Source of the DNA: DATAES01 sp963721305
GTDB lineage: Bacteria; Actinomycetota; Acidimicrobiia; Acidimicrobiales; JACDCH01
Reading direction: 5' to 3'
Assembly: GCA_963721305.1 (NCBI GenBank)
Contig: CAVRIR010000005.1
Location: forward strand, 310,001-374,000
Length of the DNA stretch: 64,000 nucleotides
In this document: positions 8,385-16,813 of the stretch, one piece after another
How positions within the stretch are numbered: the stretch's first letter is position 1
Layout: the number at the start of each line of letters is the position of its first letter
The notes under the pieces: generated by a model
The model's database searches: none
Told to the model about the DNA's origin: nothing
Seen by the model: the letters and a program-made list of their open reading frames with translations, nothing else
Position numbers and translations under genes: made by a program

Positions 8385-9560
8385 ATGACAGATGCGTACA
8401 GGCCGGTGCCGTCCGACCACTTCACGTTCGGATTGTGGACTGTGGGCAACCGCGGCCGCGACCCCTTCGGTTTCGAGGTTCGCCCACCGCTCGACCCCGT
8501 CGAGTCCGTGCGCCGGCTGGCCGAGCTCGGTGCCTACGGCGTCAACTTCCACGACGACGACCTGGTCCCGCATGGCTCGTCGCCCGCGGCACGGGAGGCG
8601 ATCGTCAAACGCTTCCGCCAGGCACTCGACGACACGGGCATGAAGGTCCCGATGGCGACCACCAACCTCTTCTCCCATCCCGTGTTCAAGGAGGGCGCGT
8701 TCACCGCCAACGACCGCGCCGTCCGCAGATACGCGGTGGCAAAGACCCTCGATGCCATCGATCTCGGTGCCGAGTTGGGCGCCAACGTCTTCGTGATGTG
8801 GGGCGGGCGCGAGGGGTGCGAGGTCGACGCCGGCAAGCCGGTCGCGCTCGCGCTCGACCGGTACGGCGAGGCGGTCAACATCTGCTGCGCGCATGTCCTC
8901 GACCGTGGCTACGACATGCGCTTCGCGCTCGAGCCCAAACCGAACGAGCCGCGGGGCGACCTGTTGCTGCCGACGGTCGGGCATGCGCTGGCGTTCATCG
9001 GCGAGCTCGACTGGCCCGACATGGTCGGGCTCAATCCGGAGTTCGCGCACGAGACGATGTCCGGGTTGTCGTTCCACCATGGGGTGGCACAGGCGCTCTG
9101 GCATCGGAAGCTGTTCCACATCGATCTCAACGGGCAGCGCATCGGCAAGTTCGATCAGGATTTCCGCTTCGGATCCGAGGGCATCCGCGACGCGTTCTAC
9201 CTGGTGCGGTTGCTCGAGGAAGCCAACTGGAACGGCATGCGTCACTTCGATGCGCACGCGTACCGGACCGAGACGTCCGACGGCGTCTGGGAGTTCGCGT
9301 GCGGCTGCATGCGGACCTATCTGATCCTCCGCGAGAAGGCCGCGCGGTTCAACCAGGACGTGGAGATCCAGGCCGCGCTCGAAGAGGCGAAGGTGATGCA
9401 GCTCCTCGAGACGACGATCGACGGGCCGCTGACGACCGAATCCATCGCTTCGCTCCGGCGCGACGCCGCGACCACCGATGTCGACGCGCTCGCAGGTCAG
9501 GGCTACGGCTACGAGCGACTCGATCAACTCGTCACGGAGCTGTTGCTCGGGGTGCGTTGA
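8385..9560 (+). CDS. xylA: Xylose isomerase
   Basis: The 391-residue protein is full length for the class I (actinobacterial) D-xylose isomerase, which interconverts D-xylose and D-xylulose with two divalent metals. Hallmarks include HFTFGLWTVGNRGRDPFG, GVNFHDDDLVPHG with the catalytic His, MWGGREGCE, the metal-binding FALEPKPNEPRGD (Glu/Lys), LNPEFAHETM and HIDLNGQRIGKFDQD. It starts at ATG 8385 and is followed 2 bp later by the xylulokinase gene, forming a xylAB operon. Confidence 0.97.
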   Translation: MTDAYRPVPSDHFTFGLWTVGNRGRDPFGFEVRPPLDPVESVRRLAELGAYGVNFHDDDLVPHGSSPAAREAIVKRFRQALDDTGMKVPMATTNLFSHPVFKEGAFTANDRAVRRYAVAKTLDAIDLGAELGANVFVMWGGREGCEVDAGKPVALALDRYGEAVNICCAHVLDRGYDMRFALEPKPNEPRGDLLLPTVGHALAFIGELDWPDMVGLNPEFAHETMSGLSFHHGVAQALWHRKLFHIDLNGQRIGKFDQDFRFGSEGIRDAFYLVRLLEEANWNGMRHFDAHAYRTETSDGVWEFACGCMRTYLILREKAARFNQDVEIQAALEEAKVMQLLETTIDGPLTTESIASLRRDAATTDVDALAGQGYGYERLDQLVTELLLGVR

Positions 9561-9562
9561 CG

Positions 9563-11017
9563 ATGCCGCTTGTCCTCGGCATCGACTCGTCGACACAGGC
9601 AACGAAGGTCGAGATCCGCGACGCCGACCACGGGCGACTCGTCGCCGGCGGTCGGGCGCCGCACGCGACGACGACACCCCCGCGCAGTGAGCAGGACCCG
9701 GAGGCGTGGTGGGACGCGCTGGTCGCCGCCACCGCGCAAGCAGGGAGGCACGACGTCGCCGCGGTGTCGGTGGCCGGGCAGCAGCACGGGATGGTGGTGC
9801 TCGACGAATCCGGAGCCGTCCTCCGTCCGGCGAAGCTGTGGAACGACACCGAGTCGGCGGTCGAGTCCGACGAGATGGTCCGGGCGCTCGGCGCCGAGAT
9901 GTGGGCGAAGCGTTGCGGTTCGGTGCCGGTACCGTCGTTCACCGTCACGAAGCTGGCATGGCTCGCTCGCCACGAGCCGGACGTGTTCGAGCGGATCGGC
10001 ACGGTCCTGCTCCCGCACGACTACCTGACCTTTCGCCTCACCGGCCGCTACGTCACGGACCGCGGCGACGCATCGGGCACCGGCTACTGGTCGACCGCGG
10101 ACGAGCACTGGCTCGAAGACCTCCTCGAGGAGTTCGTCGGTCCCTGCCCCCGCGAGCGGTGGCGGCGCTGCTTACCCGCCGTGCTCGGTCCTCAGGATCC
10201 TGCGGGCGCCGTCCGCCCACCGGCGCTCGACCCCCTCGGCGTTGCACCGACAGCGATCTGCGCCGCCGGCACGGGCGACAACATGGCTGCCGCCTTGGGC
10301 ATCGGTCTGCGCCCCGGAGACGTCGCGGTGTCGCTCGGTACCTCCGGCACCGTGTACTCGGTCAGCGAATCGCCCACCTCCGACCCGACAGGCTCGGTCG
10401 CAGGGTTCGCGGACGCGACCGGTCGCTTCCTGCCGCTGGTCTGCACGCTCAACGCGACCCAGGTCACCGACGCGTTCGCCCGGCTGCTCGGCGTCGACGT
10501 CGACGCACTCGGCGACATGGCGCTGCGAGCACAGGCCGGCGCCGGCGGTGTGGTTCTCGTCCCCTACCTGAACGGCGAGCGCACGCCGAACCGGCCGGAC
10601 GCGAGCGGGGCGCTGTCCGGACTGCGGACCGACACCACCAGCGAGCAGATCGCCCGCGCCGCCTTCGAGGGCGTGTTGTGCGGCCTCCTCGACGGGCTCG
10701 ACGCACTCGCGTCCGCGAGGGTGGACGCCGCCACGACGGACCGGCGGACGCTCCTCGTCGGGGGCGGGGCCCGGTCACCGGCGTACCAGCAGATCGCCGC
10801 AGACCTCCTGGGCACGGAGGTCACGGTGCCCGATGGCGCGGAGCACGTCGCCATGGGGGCCTGCGTGCAGGCCGCCTCCCTCCTCCACGGCGTTGCACCC
10901 GAGGACGTGGCGTCCGCCTGGCAGTTGGGCTCGGGCCGAACGATCGAGCCCTCCGCCGGCGTCGACCGCGACGCTGTTCGTGCCGCGTACGCCGCCACAC
11001 GCGACAGAAACGGGTGA
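9563..11017 (+). CDS. xylB: Xylulokinase
   Basis: This 484-residue FGGY-family kinase phosphorylates D-xylulose with ATP, the step after xylose isomerase. The N-terminal ATPase motif LGIDSSTQATKVEI, the GQQHGMVVLD segment, GTGDNMAAALGIGL and SLGTSGTVYSV (phosphate loops), and the C-terminal LLVGGGARSPAYQQIAADLLG are all present. The ATG at 9563 lies 2 bp after the xylA stop. No transporter or XylR regulator is in the window, so uptake and control lie elsewhere. Confidence 0.95.
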   Translation: MPLVLGIDSSTQATKVEIRDADHGRLVAGGRAPHATTTPPRSEQDPEAWWDALVAATAQAGRHDVAAVSVAGQQHGMVVLDESGAVLRPAKLWNDTESAVESDEMVRALGAEMWAKRCGSVPVPSFTVTKLAWLARHEPDVFERIGTVLLPHDYLTFRLTGRYVTDRGDASGTGYWSTADEHWLEDLLEEFVGPCPRERWRRCLPAVLGPQDPAGAVRPPALDPLGVAPTAICAAGTGDNMAAALGIGLRPGDVAVSLGTSGTVYSVSESPTSDPTGSVAGFADATGRFLPLVCTLNATQVTDAFARLLGVDVDALGDMALRAQAGAGGVVLVPYLNGERTPNRPDASGALSGLRTDTTSEQIARAAFEGVLCGLLDGLDALASARVDAATTDRRTLLVGGGARSPAYQQIAADLLGTEVTVPDGAEHVAMGACVQAASLLHGVAPEDVASAWQLGSGRTIEPSAGVDRDAVRAAYAATRDRNG

Positions 11018-11079
11018 AAGCCGCAGTCAGGCGCGCCTGAATCGAGCGGGCGTGCGAGCGGCAGTAGATTCGCCTCTTC

Positions 11080-12651
11080 GTGGGCGATCCCACCCCAACC
11101 GGTCCACCCTCCCCCGATCGGCGGCGACTCCTGCTCGCGCTCGGGTTCGGCGCGGCAAACGCCGTGGCCCTGAGCCGCATCGTGAAGGGCCGGCCGCACC
11201 TGACCTCGACGACGGCGACCACCGCCGCGGCGAGAGGTCCGGCGACACCGCCCGCCCTCGCCGGCGCGGCCGCGGAACCGGCTGACAACCATCTCTACGA
11301 CGTCGTCGTCACCGGCGGTCGGGTGATCGACCCGGAGACCGGTTTCGACAAGGTCGCCAACGTCGGGATCGACGGCGCAACGATCACTGCGATCAGCTTC
11401 AAGCAGCTCAACTCGCGGATGACGATCGACGCCAAGGACCGGGTCGTGTCCCCCGGCTTCATCGACATGATCAGCTACGACCCGAATCCCTACGGCATCT
11501 GGTTCAAGCTCGCGGACGGCGTCACGACCAACCTCGGCATGCACGGGATGCTGATGACGGCTGACCAGTTCTTCGGCACGTACGCGCAACAGGGCTCGCC
11601 GTGTCATTACGGCGGGGCGTACGACAACTACTACATGCGCGGCGATGGCCGCTTCAAGATCGGGTCCGGCGAAGCCGCGTCGCCGCGAGAACTGGACCTG
11701 CTGGTCGCCGACATCGAGGCGCAGGTCCACCAGGGCTGGCTCGGTGCGTCGTTCTCCCCGGAGTACAGCCCTGGGATCACCGACGACGAGATCACGCGGC
11801 AGTCAACGGTCGCGGCGAAGTACGGACTGCCGACGTTCTTCCACGGCCGTTACTCGACCGACGTCCCACCAGACGACAACGCGAAGACGTTGCAGGAGAT
11901 CATCGACGTCGCCCGCAACACCGGCGCCGCCGCGCATGTCATGCACATCACGTCGACCGGCGGAACGTTCCAGATGCAGCAGGCGTTCGACACGATCCAC
12001 CAGGCGCGCGACCAACAGCTCGACATCTCGGCGTGCTTGTACCCGTACGACTTCTGGGCGACGTACATCCAGTCCGCCCGGTTCAACGACGGATGGCAGC
12101 AGCGGTTCCACGTCGACTACAGCGATCTCGTCATCCCCGGTACCGGTGAACGATTGACCAAAGCGCGGTTCGACCAGCTACGCGGCGCCAGCACGAACAA
12201 ACTTGTCGCGGCCTACGCCATCCCTGACGGCGATGTGGTCGCCGGATTGCGGGAACCGACGACGATGATCGGCAGCGACGCCATCCTCACACAGGGCGAC
12301 AACAACCATCCACGCGGCGCGGGATGCTTCAGCCGGACGCTCGGACACTACGTCCGCGAGCAGCAGACGCTCTCGTTGGTGGACGCACTCGCGAAGATGA
12401 CGATCCTGCCGGCCAAGCGGCTCGAGGCGAAGGCGCCGGCGCTGCAGAAGAAGGGGCGGTTGCAGCGCGGGGCGGATGCGGACATCACGATCTTCGACCC
12501 GACGACGGTGGCGGACCGCGCCACCGTGGAGAACCCGGCTCAGCCGGCTGCCGGCATCGACTACGTCCTCGTGTCGGGCACGATCGTCCTGACGCCGAAC
12601 GGCCCGGACAAGACCAAGCTGCCCGGCCAGCCGATCAAGTCGGTGATCTGA
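11080..12651 (+). CDS. Exported D-aminoacylase-like amidohydrolase
   Basis: The 523-residue protein has a Tat-type leader (PDRRRLLLALGFGAANAVALS, about residues 12-32) and then an amidohydrolase_3/D-aminoacylase-like domain: YDVVVTGGRVIDPETG, SPGFIDMISYD, HVMHITSTGGTF, and a late VLVSGTIVLTPNG sheet. The usual metal-binding HxH after PGFID is replaced (PGFIDMISYDPNP), so metal ligation differs from typical deacylases. The substrate is unknown. The start is the GTG at 11080, just ahead of the twin-arginine-like stretch. It follows xylB by 62 bp, which contain a 14-bp palindrome. Confidence 0.75.
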   Translation: MGDPTPTGPPSPDRRRLLLALGFGAANAVALSRIVKGRPHLTSTTATTAAARGPATPPALAGAAAEPADNHLYDVVVTGGRVIDPETGFDKVANVGIDGATITAISFKQLNSRMTIDAKDRVVSPGFIDMISYDPNPYGIWFKLADGVTTNLGMHGMLMTADQFFGTYAQQGSPCHYGGAYDNYYMRGDGRFKIGSGEAASPRELDLLVADIEAQVHQGWLGASFSPEYSPGITDDEITRQSTVAAKYGLPTFFHGRYSTDVPPDDNAKTLQEIIDVARNTGAAAHVMHITSTGGTFQMQQAFDTIHQARDQQLDISACLYPYDFWATYIQSARFNDGWQQRFHVDYSDLVIPGTGERLTKARFDQLRGASTNKLVAAYAIPDGDVVAGLREPTTMIGSDAILTQGDNNHPRGAGCFSRTLGHYVREQQTLSLVDALAKMTILPAKRLEAKAPALQKKGRLQRGADADITIFDPTTVADRATVENPAQPAAGIDYVLVSGTIVLTPNGPDKTKLPGQPIKSVI

Positions 12652-12675
12652 CCACGGCCACCGTCCGCACCGGCC

Positions 12676-13101
12676 TCAGCCGAAGCGGGGCCAGAACTGG
12701 CGCAATTCCTCCGCGAACTCCGCCGCGGGCGTGCCGGCGATCTCCAACGCGTGCAGCAGTCCCTGAACGAGCGATTCGTAGAACGCGTCCGCCTCGATCG
12801 GCATCATCCGGTGCCCGCGGACCTGTGCGGCCTCGGTGGCCTTGCCCGCGACCCGATAGAAGGCGTGGGCGAGATATTCGACCTGTTCGAGGTCGATCTC
12901 GGTGGCCCACTTGAACTCCCCACCCCGCTCGGCGACGAGGTCCCACTCGTCGAGATAGCCGCGGAAGCGGGTGACGACCTCGGCCGCGACCCGATCGTCG
13001 AGGGACTCGTCGTCGGAGCCATAGCCCTCGAGGACGCTACGAGCGAAGTCGATGAACGCCGTCGCGCTCGCCGCATCGACGGGCCCGATCACCACCTGCA
13101 C
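12676..13101 (-). CDS. Hypothetical protein (141 aa)
   Basis: This soluble acidic protein starts at one of several close GTGs; 13101 is taken as the longest before the conserved-looking part. It begins VQVVIGPVDAASATAFIDFARSVLEGYG and includes FRGYLDEWDLVAERGGEFKWATEIDLEQVEYLAHAFYRVA. I do not recognise the family. It is convergent with the amidohydrolase gene and lies downstream of the DinB gene on the same strand. Confidence 0.6.
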   Translation of the reverse strand: MQVVIGPVDAASATAFIDFARSVLEGYGSDDESLDDRVAAEVVTRFRGYLDEWDLVAERGGEFKWATEIDLEQVEYLAHAFYRVAGKATEAAQVRGHRMMPIEADAFYESLVQGLLHALEIAGTPAAEFAEELRQFWPRFG

Positions 13102-13169
13102 CCTCGCGAGGGTAACTCGCTCGCCCGCGCACCTGAGCGAGCGCAGCCGCGACGGCGTCACCGCCGCGG

Positions 13170-13709
13170 CTATTCGCCGGTGACGCCGTCGACGGACTCG
13201 CGCAAGAGGTCGGCATGGCCGTTGTGGCGCGCGTACTCCTCGATCATGTGGCAGACGATCCAGCAAAGGCTGGGTGAACGTCCGTCGGGCCATTGCCGTT
13301 TCGCGAGCTGATCGAGTCCGCCGTCGTCCAACGCGCTCGCGACGACGGCTCGGGAACGAGCGACGGCTTCGTCCCACAGCGAGGTGAGTTGCGGTGGCGT
13401 GTCCTCCGCCGCGGAGTGCCATTCCCAGTCGGGATCTGCATTCCAGTCCACCGCGTTCCAGGGCGCTCCGGGTTCGCGGCCGCCGACCCAACGGGAGAAC
13501 CAGTGGTCCTCGACGTAGGCCATGTGCTTGAGGATCCCGCCGAGCGTCATCGTCGAGACGGCGACCGTTGCCGTCAGTCCGGCCGAGTCGAGTGCACGGG
13601 TCTTCCACGCCAGCGTGGCCCGCTGGTAGTCGAGAAAGCCCAGCAAAATGGCCGCTTCGTCGCCCGTGAGCGGCGGCTCCGGCCGCCCGTGATCGTCGGG
13701 GGGCGTCAC
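13170..13709 (-). CDS. DinB/DUF664 family protein
   Basis: A 179-residue four-helix protein of the DinB (mycothiol/bacillithiol transferase-like) superfamily, with LGFLDYQRATLAWKTRALD, MTLGGILKHMAYVEDHWFSRW and WIVCHMIEEYARHNGHADLLRE. The three His in these segments are the likely metal ligands. Members conjugate thiols or act in stress responses; the substrate is unknown. The GTG at 13709 overlaps the TGA of the upstream isochorismatase gene in GTGA, so the two are translationally coupled. Confidence 0.85.
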   Translation of the reverse strand: MTPPDDHGRPEPPLTGDEAAILLGFLDYQRATLAWKTRALDSAGLTATVAVSTMTLGGILKHMAYVEDHWFSRWVGGREPGAPWNAVDWNADPDWEWHSAAEDTPPQLTSLWDEAVARSRAVVASALDDGGLDQLAKRQWPDGRSPSLCWIVCHMIEEYARHNGHADLLRESVDGVTGE

Positions 13710-14266
13710 GCGATCGGGGCGAAATCGACGCTCGCCGTGTCCACAGTCCCGCCGGAGCGACCCGGTGCACGCTGGGCGCTCCAATAGAGATTGGTGTGGG
13801 CGACGACCTGCTCCGGCGGCGGCGCGCCGTACGCGGTGAGATCCTCCGTCGTGTGCGCGTCGCCCACGAGCGTGACGTCGTAGCCGCGCACGAACGCCCC
13901 GTGCAGCGTCGAGCGCACACAGGCGTCGGTCTGCGCCCCGGTGATGACGAGCCGCCCGATGCCGCGCTCCGCGAGTCGCGCTTCGAGGTCGGTGTCCTCG
14001 AAGGAGTCGCCGTAGCTCTTGTGGACCAGCGGCTCCTCGTTCCGACGCCGAAGCTCGGACACGTACTGCCAGCGCTCGGTGTCGCGCTGCAGATCTTCGC
14101 TCGAATGCTGCACCCACACGACCGCCACGTCCTCGGCCCGAGCCTTGGCGACGAGGGTGTTGATGTTGGCGATGACGTCGTCACGGCTCGGCGCGCCCTC
14201 CATCACGCCGTTCTGGACGTCGATGACGAGCAGCGCCGAGTTCGGCCGGTCGGGCAAGGTCGTCAT
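13706..14266 (-). CDS. Isochorismatase-family cysteine hydrolase
   Basis: This 186-residue protein has an intact catalytic set: Asp in ALLVIDVQNGV, Lys in VHKSYGDSFE, and Cys in ITGAQTDACVRSTLHGAF. This fits nicotinamidase/isochorismatase-like hydrolases acting on amides or vinyl ethers; the substrate is not predictable. ATG 14266 is preceded by a clear AGGAGG. It is coupled to the DinB gene downstream. Compare the second family member at 60936-61556, which lacks the Cys. Confidence 0.88.
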   Translation of the reverse strand: MTTLPDRPNSALLVIDVQNGVMEGAPSRDDVIANINTLVAKARAEDVAVVWVQHSSEDLQRDTERWQYVSELRRRNEEPLVHKSYGDSFEDTDLEARLAERGIGRLVITGAQTDACVRSTLHGAFVRGYDVTLVGDAHTTEDLTAYGAPPPEQVVAHTNLYWSAQRAPGRSGGTVDTASVDFAPIA

Positions 14267-14336
14267 GGGATCCTCCTGCGAGCACATGGACGCCTCGTGT
14301 CTACCCGCAAGTCGGGCTCGACGCTGCTCGGAACCG

Positions 14337-14549
14337 ATGCGGCGCGAGCATCGTCTGACGGACGTGACCATCCTGAACAGACTCACGCTCACGGATGCCG
14401 CCTCGACCGTGATGGGATGTCCTTTGGATCGGACAGCCCAGGAAGCGTGGATCACCGACGCTCTCAGGAACGAGGCTGCAATGTCACGAGCGGGCGACGC
14501 CTACACCGTGTCCGGCGGAGACGTCACGCTCACGCTCGCCCCGTCCTGA
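14337..14549 (+). CDS. Possible small protein (about 61-70 aa)
   Basis: A short frame divergent from the isochorismatase gene encodes VTILNRLTLTDAAS, then LDRTAQEAWITDALRNEAAMS and a terminal GGDVTLTLAPS. Starts at ATG 14337 or GTG 14364 are possible. Third-position GC is lower than in neighbours, so this is either a recently acquired or marginal gene or a chance frame. No family is recognised. Confidence 0.35.
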   Translation: MRREHRLTDVTILNRLTLTDAASTVMGCPLDRTAQEAWITDALRNEAAMSRAGDAYTVSGGDVTLTLAPS

Positions 14550-14568
14550 CGAGCGCAGCCCCGAAAGC

Positions 14569-15027
14569 TCAGTCGTGCCGGTGCGCGACGACGCTGACGC
14601 ACTTGCCGTGTTGTCCGTGGGGACCCTTCGGGCACGAGTGCGCCGCGTTCGACACCTCGGCACCATGGTTCGAGCCGTGCTGGCCGCCGGTGTCTTCGGC
14701 ACCCTCGGTCGTAGAACTCTCGTCGGACTCGGACCCCGTCGACTCGGATTCGTCTGAATCGGTCTCGGGCGAGGAGCTCGCACTCGACTCGGACTCGGAC
14801 TCGGAGGAGTCGGACTCCGTCGACGAGCCGTCAGTCGAATCGGTCGACGAGCTCTGCGTCGACTCGCTCGACGAACTTGCGGTCGAGTCCGGCATGGAGC
14901 TGCTCGACGACTCCGTGGACGACGGTGCCGGCGAGTTGTCGGTCAGGGCAAGGGCCACCCCTCCACTGAACAGCCCGGCGAGCAGCACAACCAACACTGC
15001 GAGATGCTTCTTCACATTCACCCCCAC
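14569..15027 (-). CDS. Exported Ser/Asp/Glu-rich low-complexity protein
   Basis: The 152-residue protein has a Sec-type signal (VKKHLAVLVVLLAGLFSGGVALA, first ~28 residues). It is followed by ~75 residues that are almost only Ser, Thr, Asp and Glu, encoded by a GACTCG-like codon array, and by a His/Cys tail (GGQHGSNHGAE, then HSCPKGPHGQHGKC, ending HRHD). The tail could bind metal; the acidic Ser region resembles a wall-spanning or calcium-binding linker. The start is one of three GTGs between 15015 and 15027. The function is unknown, and the repeat region may vary between strains. Confidence 0.6.
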   Translation of the reverse strand: MGVNVKKHLAVLVVLLAGLFSGGVALALTDNSPAPSSTESSSSSMPDSTASSSSESTQSSSTDSTDGSSTESDSSESESESSASSSPETDSDESESTGSESDESSTTEGAEDTGGQHGSNHGAEVSNAAHSCPKGPHGQHGKCVSVVAHRHD

Positions 15028-15128
15028 GAGACGGTCGGCCGGACAGCGGCGTGTCCAGGCGTCTCATCGTCTCATTTCATCGTCAGCTTTACCGCTTGTG
15101 CGCAGCTCACCCGCATAGCGTCGCGGCG

Positions 15129-16022
15129 ATGATCGTCGTGGTCGCCACTTCCGTGGATGACGTCGAGCCTGTGCATTCCCGCCTGCGCGAGCTCGGTGCG
15201 GCTGCGTTCGCGACGCTCGCTCCGGCTGCGAACCGCAGGCTCGTCCTCGCGCGGGTGAACGACGACGAGGACGCCGAACGTCTCGCTGCGGCGCTTCGGG
15301 CCGGCGGAGCGATGGCGATCGCGCGACCGGCGGACGGAGCCCGCCTGGAAGCGTGGACCCGGCACACGCGCCCTGTGACCTTCGGCCATCGCCTGGGGGT
15401 GTGCTTCGCGTGGTCCGAGCACGAGCGTCCGAACGTGGCGCGGGTGATCGAGATCGGTCCGGGCGGATGGAGTGCGCAACACCCGTCGACCCGCCTGATC
15501 ATCGAGCAATTGCTCGGCCGCGTCGTCGGCGGCGAGCGGGTGCTCGACGTCGGATGCGGCAGCGGCGTGCTGGGGCTGTGTGCGCTGGCGCTCGGCGCGT
15601 CGCACGTCGTCGCCGTCGACATCAAGGACGCGGCCGTGGACGCGACCAGACGCAACGCGTCGCTCAATGGCATGGAACGGGACATGGACGTGACCGCCGA
15701 CGCCCTTGCGACGATCGACGGCCAGTTCGACATCGTCCTGGCGAACCTCGGTCGAGAGGCGCTCGTCGACCTCGCACCTCAACTCGTCGAGCGCGTGACA
15801 CCGGGCGGCTGGGTGGCGGCAAGCGGTATCTCGCCGTCGCAATGCTCGGTCGTCAGCCGCTATCTCGACCCACTCGGCGAGGTCGAGCGCCGTACCTCAG
15901 GCGAGTGGTCGGCCGTGGTTCTCGAGCACCCCGGTTCGCGTGCCGTTCAAGAGTCCTCATTCGCAGAGGACGCTCGTGGGACGAGCCGTGACACGAGTAC
16001 AGCGACGATCACCACGAGATAG
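15129..16022 (+). CDS. SAM-dependent methyltransferase, PrmA-like
   Basis: The 297-residue protein has a C-terminal class I methyltransferase domain with SAM motif I VLDVGCGSGVLGLCAL, acidic motif II VVAVDIKDAAVDATRRNA and motif IV DIVLANLGREALVDLAP. The arrangement is like ribosomal protein L11 methyltransferase (PrmA), which has an N-terminal substrate-binding domain of similar size. The ATG at 15129 begins MIVVVATSVDDVEPVHSRL. The last ~25 codons overlap the 3' end of the opposing ion-channel gene by 76 bp. The substrate is inferred only from the family. Confidence 0.75.
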   Translation: MIVVVATSVDDVEPVHSRLRELGAAAFATLAPAANRRLVLARVNDDEDAERLAAALRAGGAMAIARPADGARLEAWTRHTRPVTFGHRLGVCFAWSEHERPNVARVIEIGPGGWSAQHPSTRLIIEQLLGRVVGGERVLDVGCGSGVLGLCALALGASHVVAVDIKDAAVDATRRNASLNGMERDMDVTADALATIDGQFDIVLANLGREALVDLAPQLVERVTPGGWVAASGISPSQCSVVSRYLDPLGEVERRTSGEWSAVVLEHPGSRAVQESSFAEDARGTSRDTSTATITTR

Positions 16023-16633
16023 ATCTGGCCGAGCAGGGCTTCGAGCACCGCGAGCGAGCGACCGAGGTTGCCGGCGGCGGTGAGGTCGCCGTAGCCGACG
16101 GTGAGTTGCGTGATGAAGCTGAAGTAGAGGTAGTCGGCGCTCGTTCGCGCACCTGGTTGCGCGAAGAAGTCACGCGAACCGGTGTTGCCGACCGCCGAGT
16201 ACACGAACGCCCACAGCATGCCGATCAAGACGTAGACACACAGCGCGGCGAGAATCGTGCGTATGTCGATCACCCGGCGACGAAGGACCGATCGGGCGAT
16301 CGCGATGGGCGCGAACACGACCAGTCCCGCATTGAGAATTCCTTGGAGCGCCGCGCCCGACTTGCCGAGCGTGACCAGCGACAACGACGTAAGCGAGGCG
16401 ATCGCCACGGCGACCGTCGCGAGCCGACGCACCCGGCGGGAGGCGTCGGCCGCGACGAGCGCGGCGAGCAGGGTCGCGCCGGTCAGTACAACGGTGACCG
16501 GCCGCAGCCAACCCGACGTGCCGCCCGTCATCAGCACCACGAAGGTGACGAGGAGCAGCAGCAGCACCAACCCGAAGCGGTACTCGGCACCGGCGGTGAT
16601 TCGATTGTCCGGTCGTTCGTCGTGCTGGTTCAC
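15947..16633 (-). CDS. Potassium channel family protein
   Basis: The 228-residue membrane protein has four to five hydrophobic segments before a pore module with the K+ selectivity filter TVGYGD at about residues 178-183, followed by a last helix (LGQIYLVVIVAVLVSRLV). There is no RCK/TrkA domain, so gating is by other means. It would pass K+ across the cytoplasmic membrane. The GTG at 16633 begins the protein (VNQHDERPDNR). It is convergent with, and overlaps, the methyltransferase gene. Confidence 0.82.
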   Translation of the reverse strand: MNQHDERPDNRITAGAEYRFGLVLLLLLVTFVVLMTGGTSGWLRPVTVVLTGATLLAALVAADASRRVRRLATVAVAIASLTSLSLVTLGKSGAALQGILNAGLVVFAPIAIARSVLRRRVIDIRTILAALCVYVLIGMLWAFVYSAVGNTGSRDFFAQPGARTSADYLYFSFITQLTVGYGDLTAAGNLGRSLAVLEALLGQIYLVVIVAVLVSRLVPRASSANEDS

Positions 16634-16780
16634 GCACGCAGGTTGCCGCACGGCGACCCGGGCGGCGAGGACCCACCCGCGTCGATGCCGGCGCCAGAGC
16701 CGGCTGTCGGTCTGGCGGGCGTCGATCCGACGAGATGACTGCTCGGGACTCGGAAACCGGTGCAGATCACAACGTCTACG

Positions 16781-16799
16781 ATCTGACGGTCCGTCAGAT
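16781..16799. promoter_or_regulatory. Palindromic operator, CTGACGGwCCGTCAG type (site 1)
   Basis: A 19-bp palindrome, ATCTGACGG-T-CCGTCAGAT, is perfect apart from its central base and ends 14 bp before the ATG of the CoA-transferase gene. The same core occurs before the EchA20 operon and before the amidohydrolase at 61621. Size and symmetry fit a TetR-type operator; the regulator is not identified. Confidence 0.65.
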
Positions 16800-16813
16800 T
16801 CAGGAGTTGGCCC

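Noticed and set aside
7211..9562. Long open frame on the plus strand ahead of xylB (over 700 codons)
   Set aside because: It lies opposite the glycosidase-like gene and out of frame with xylA, with Arg-rich translation and no family features; only the part from 9563 is xylB.
11027..11040. 14-bp palindrome TCAGGCGCGCCTGA after xylB
   Set aside because: It is short and GC-rich, without a T-run or recurrence elsewhere; it could be a weak terminator but is not supported.
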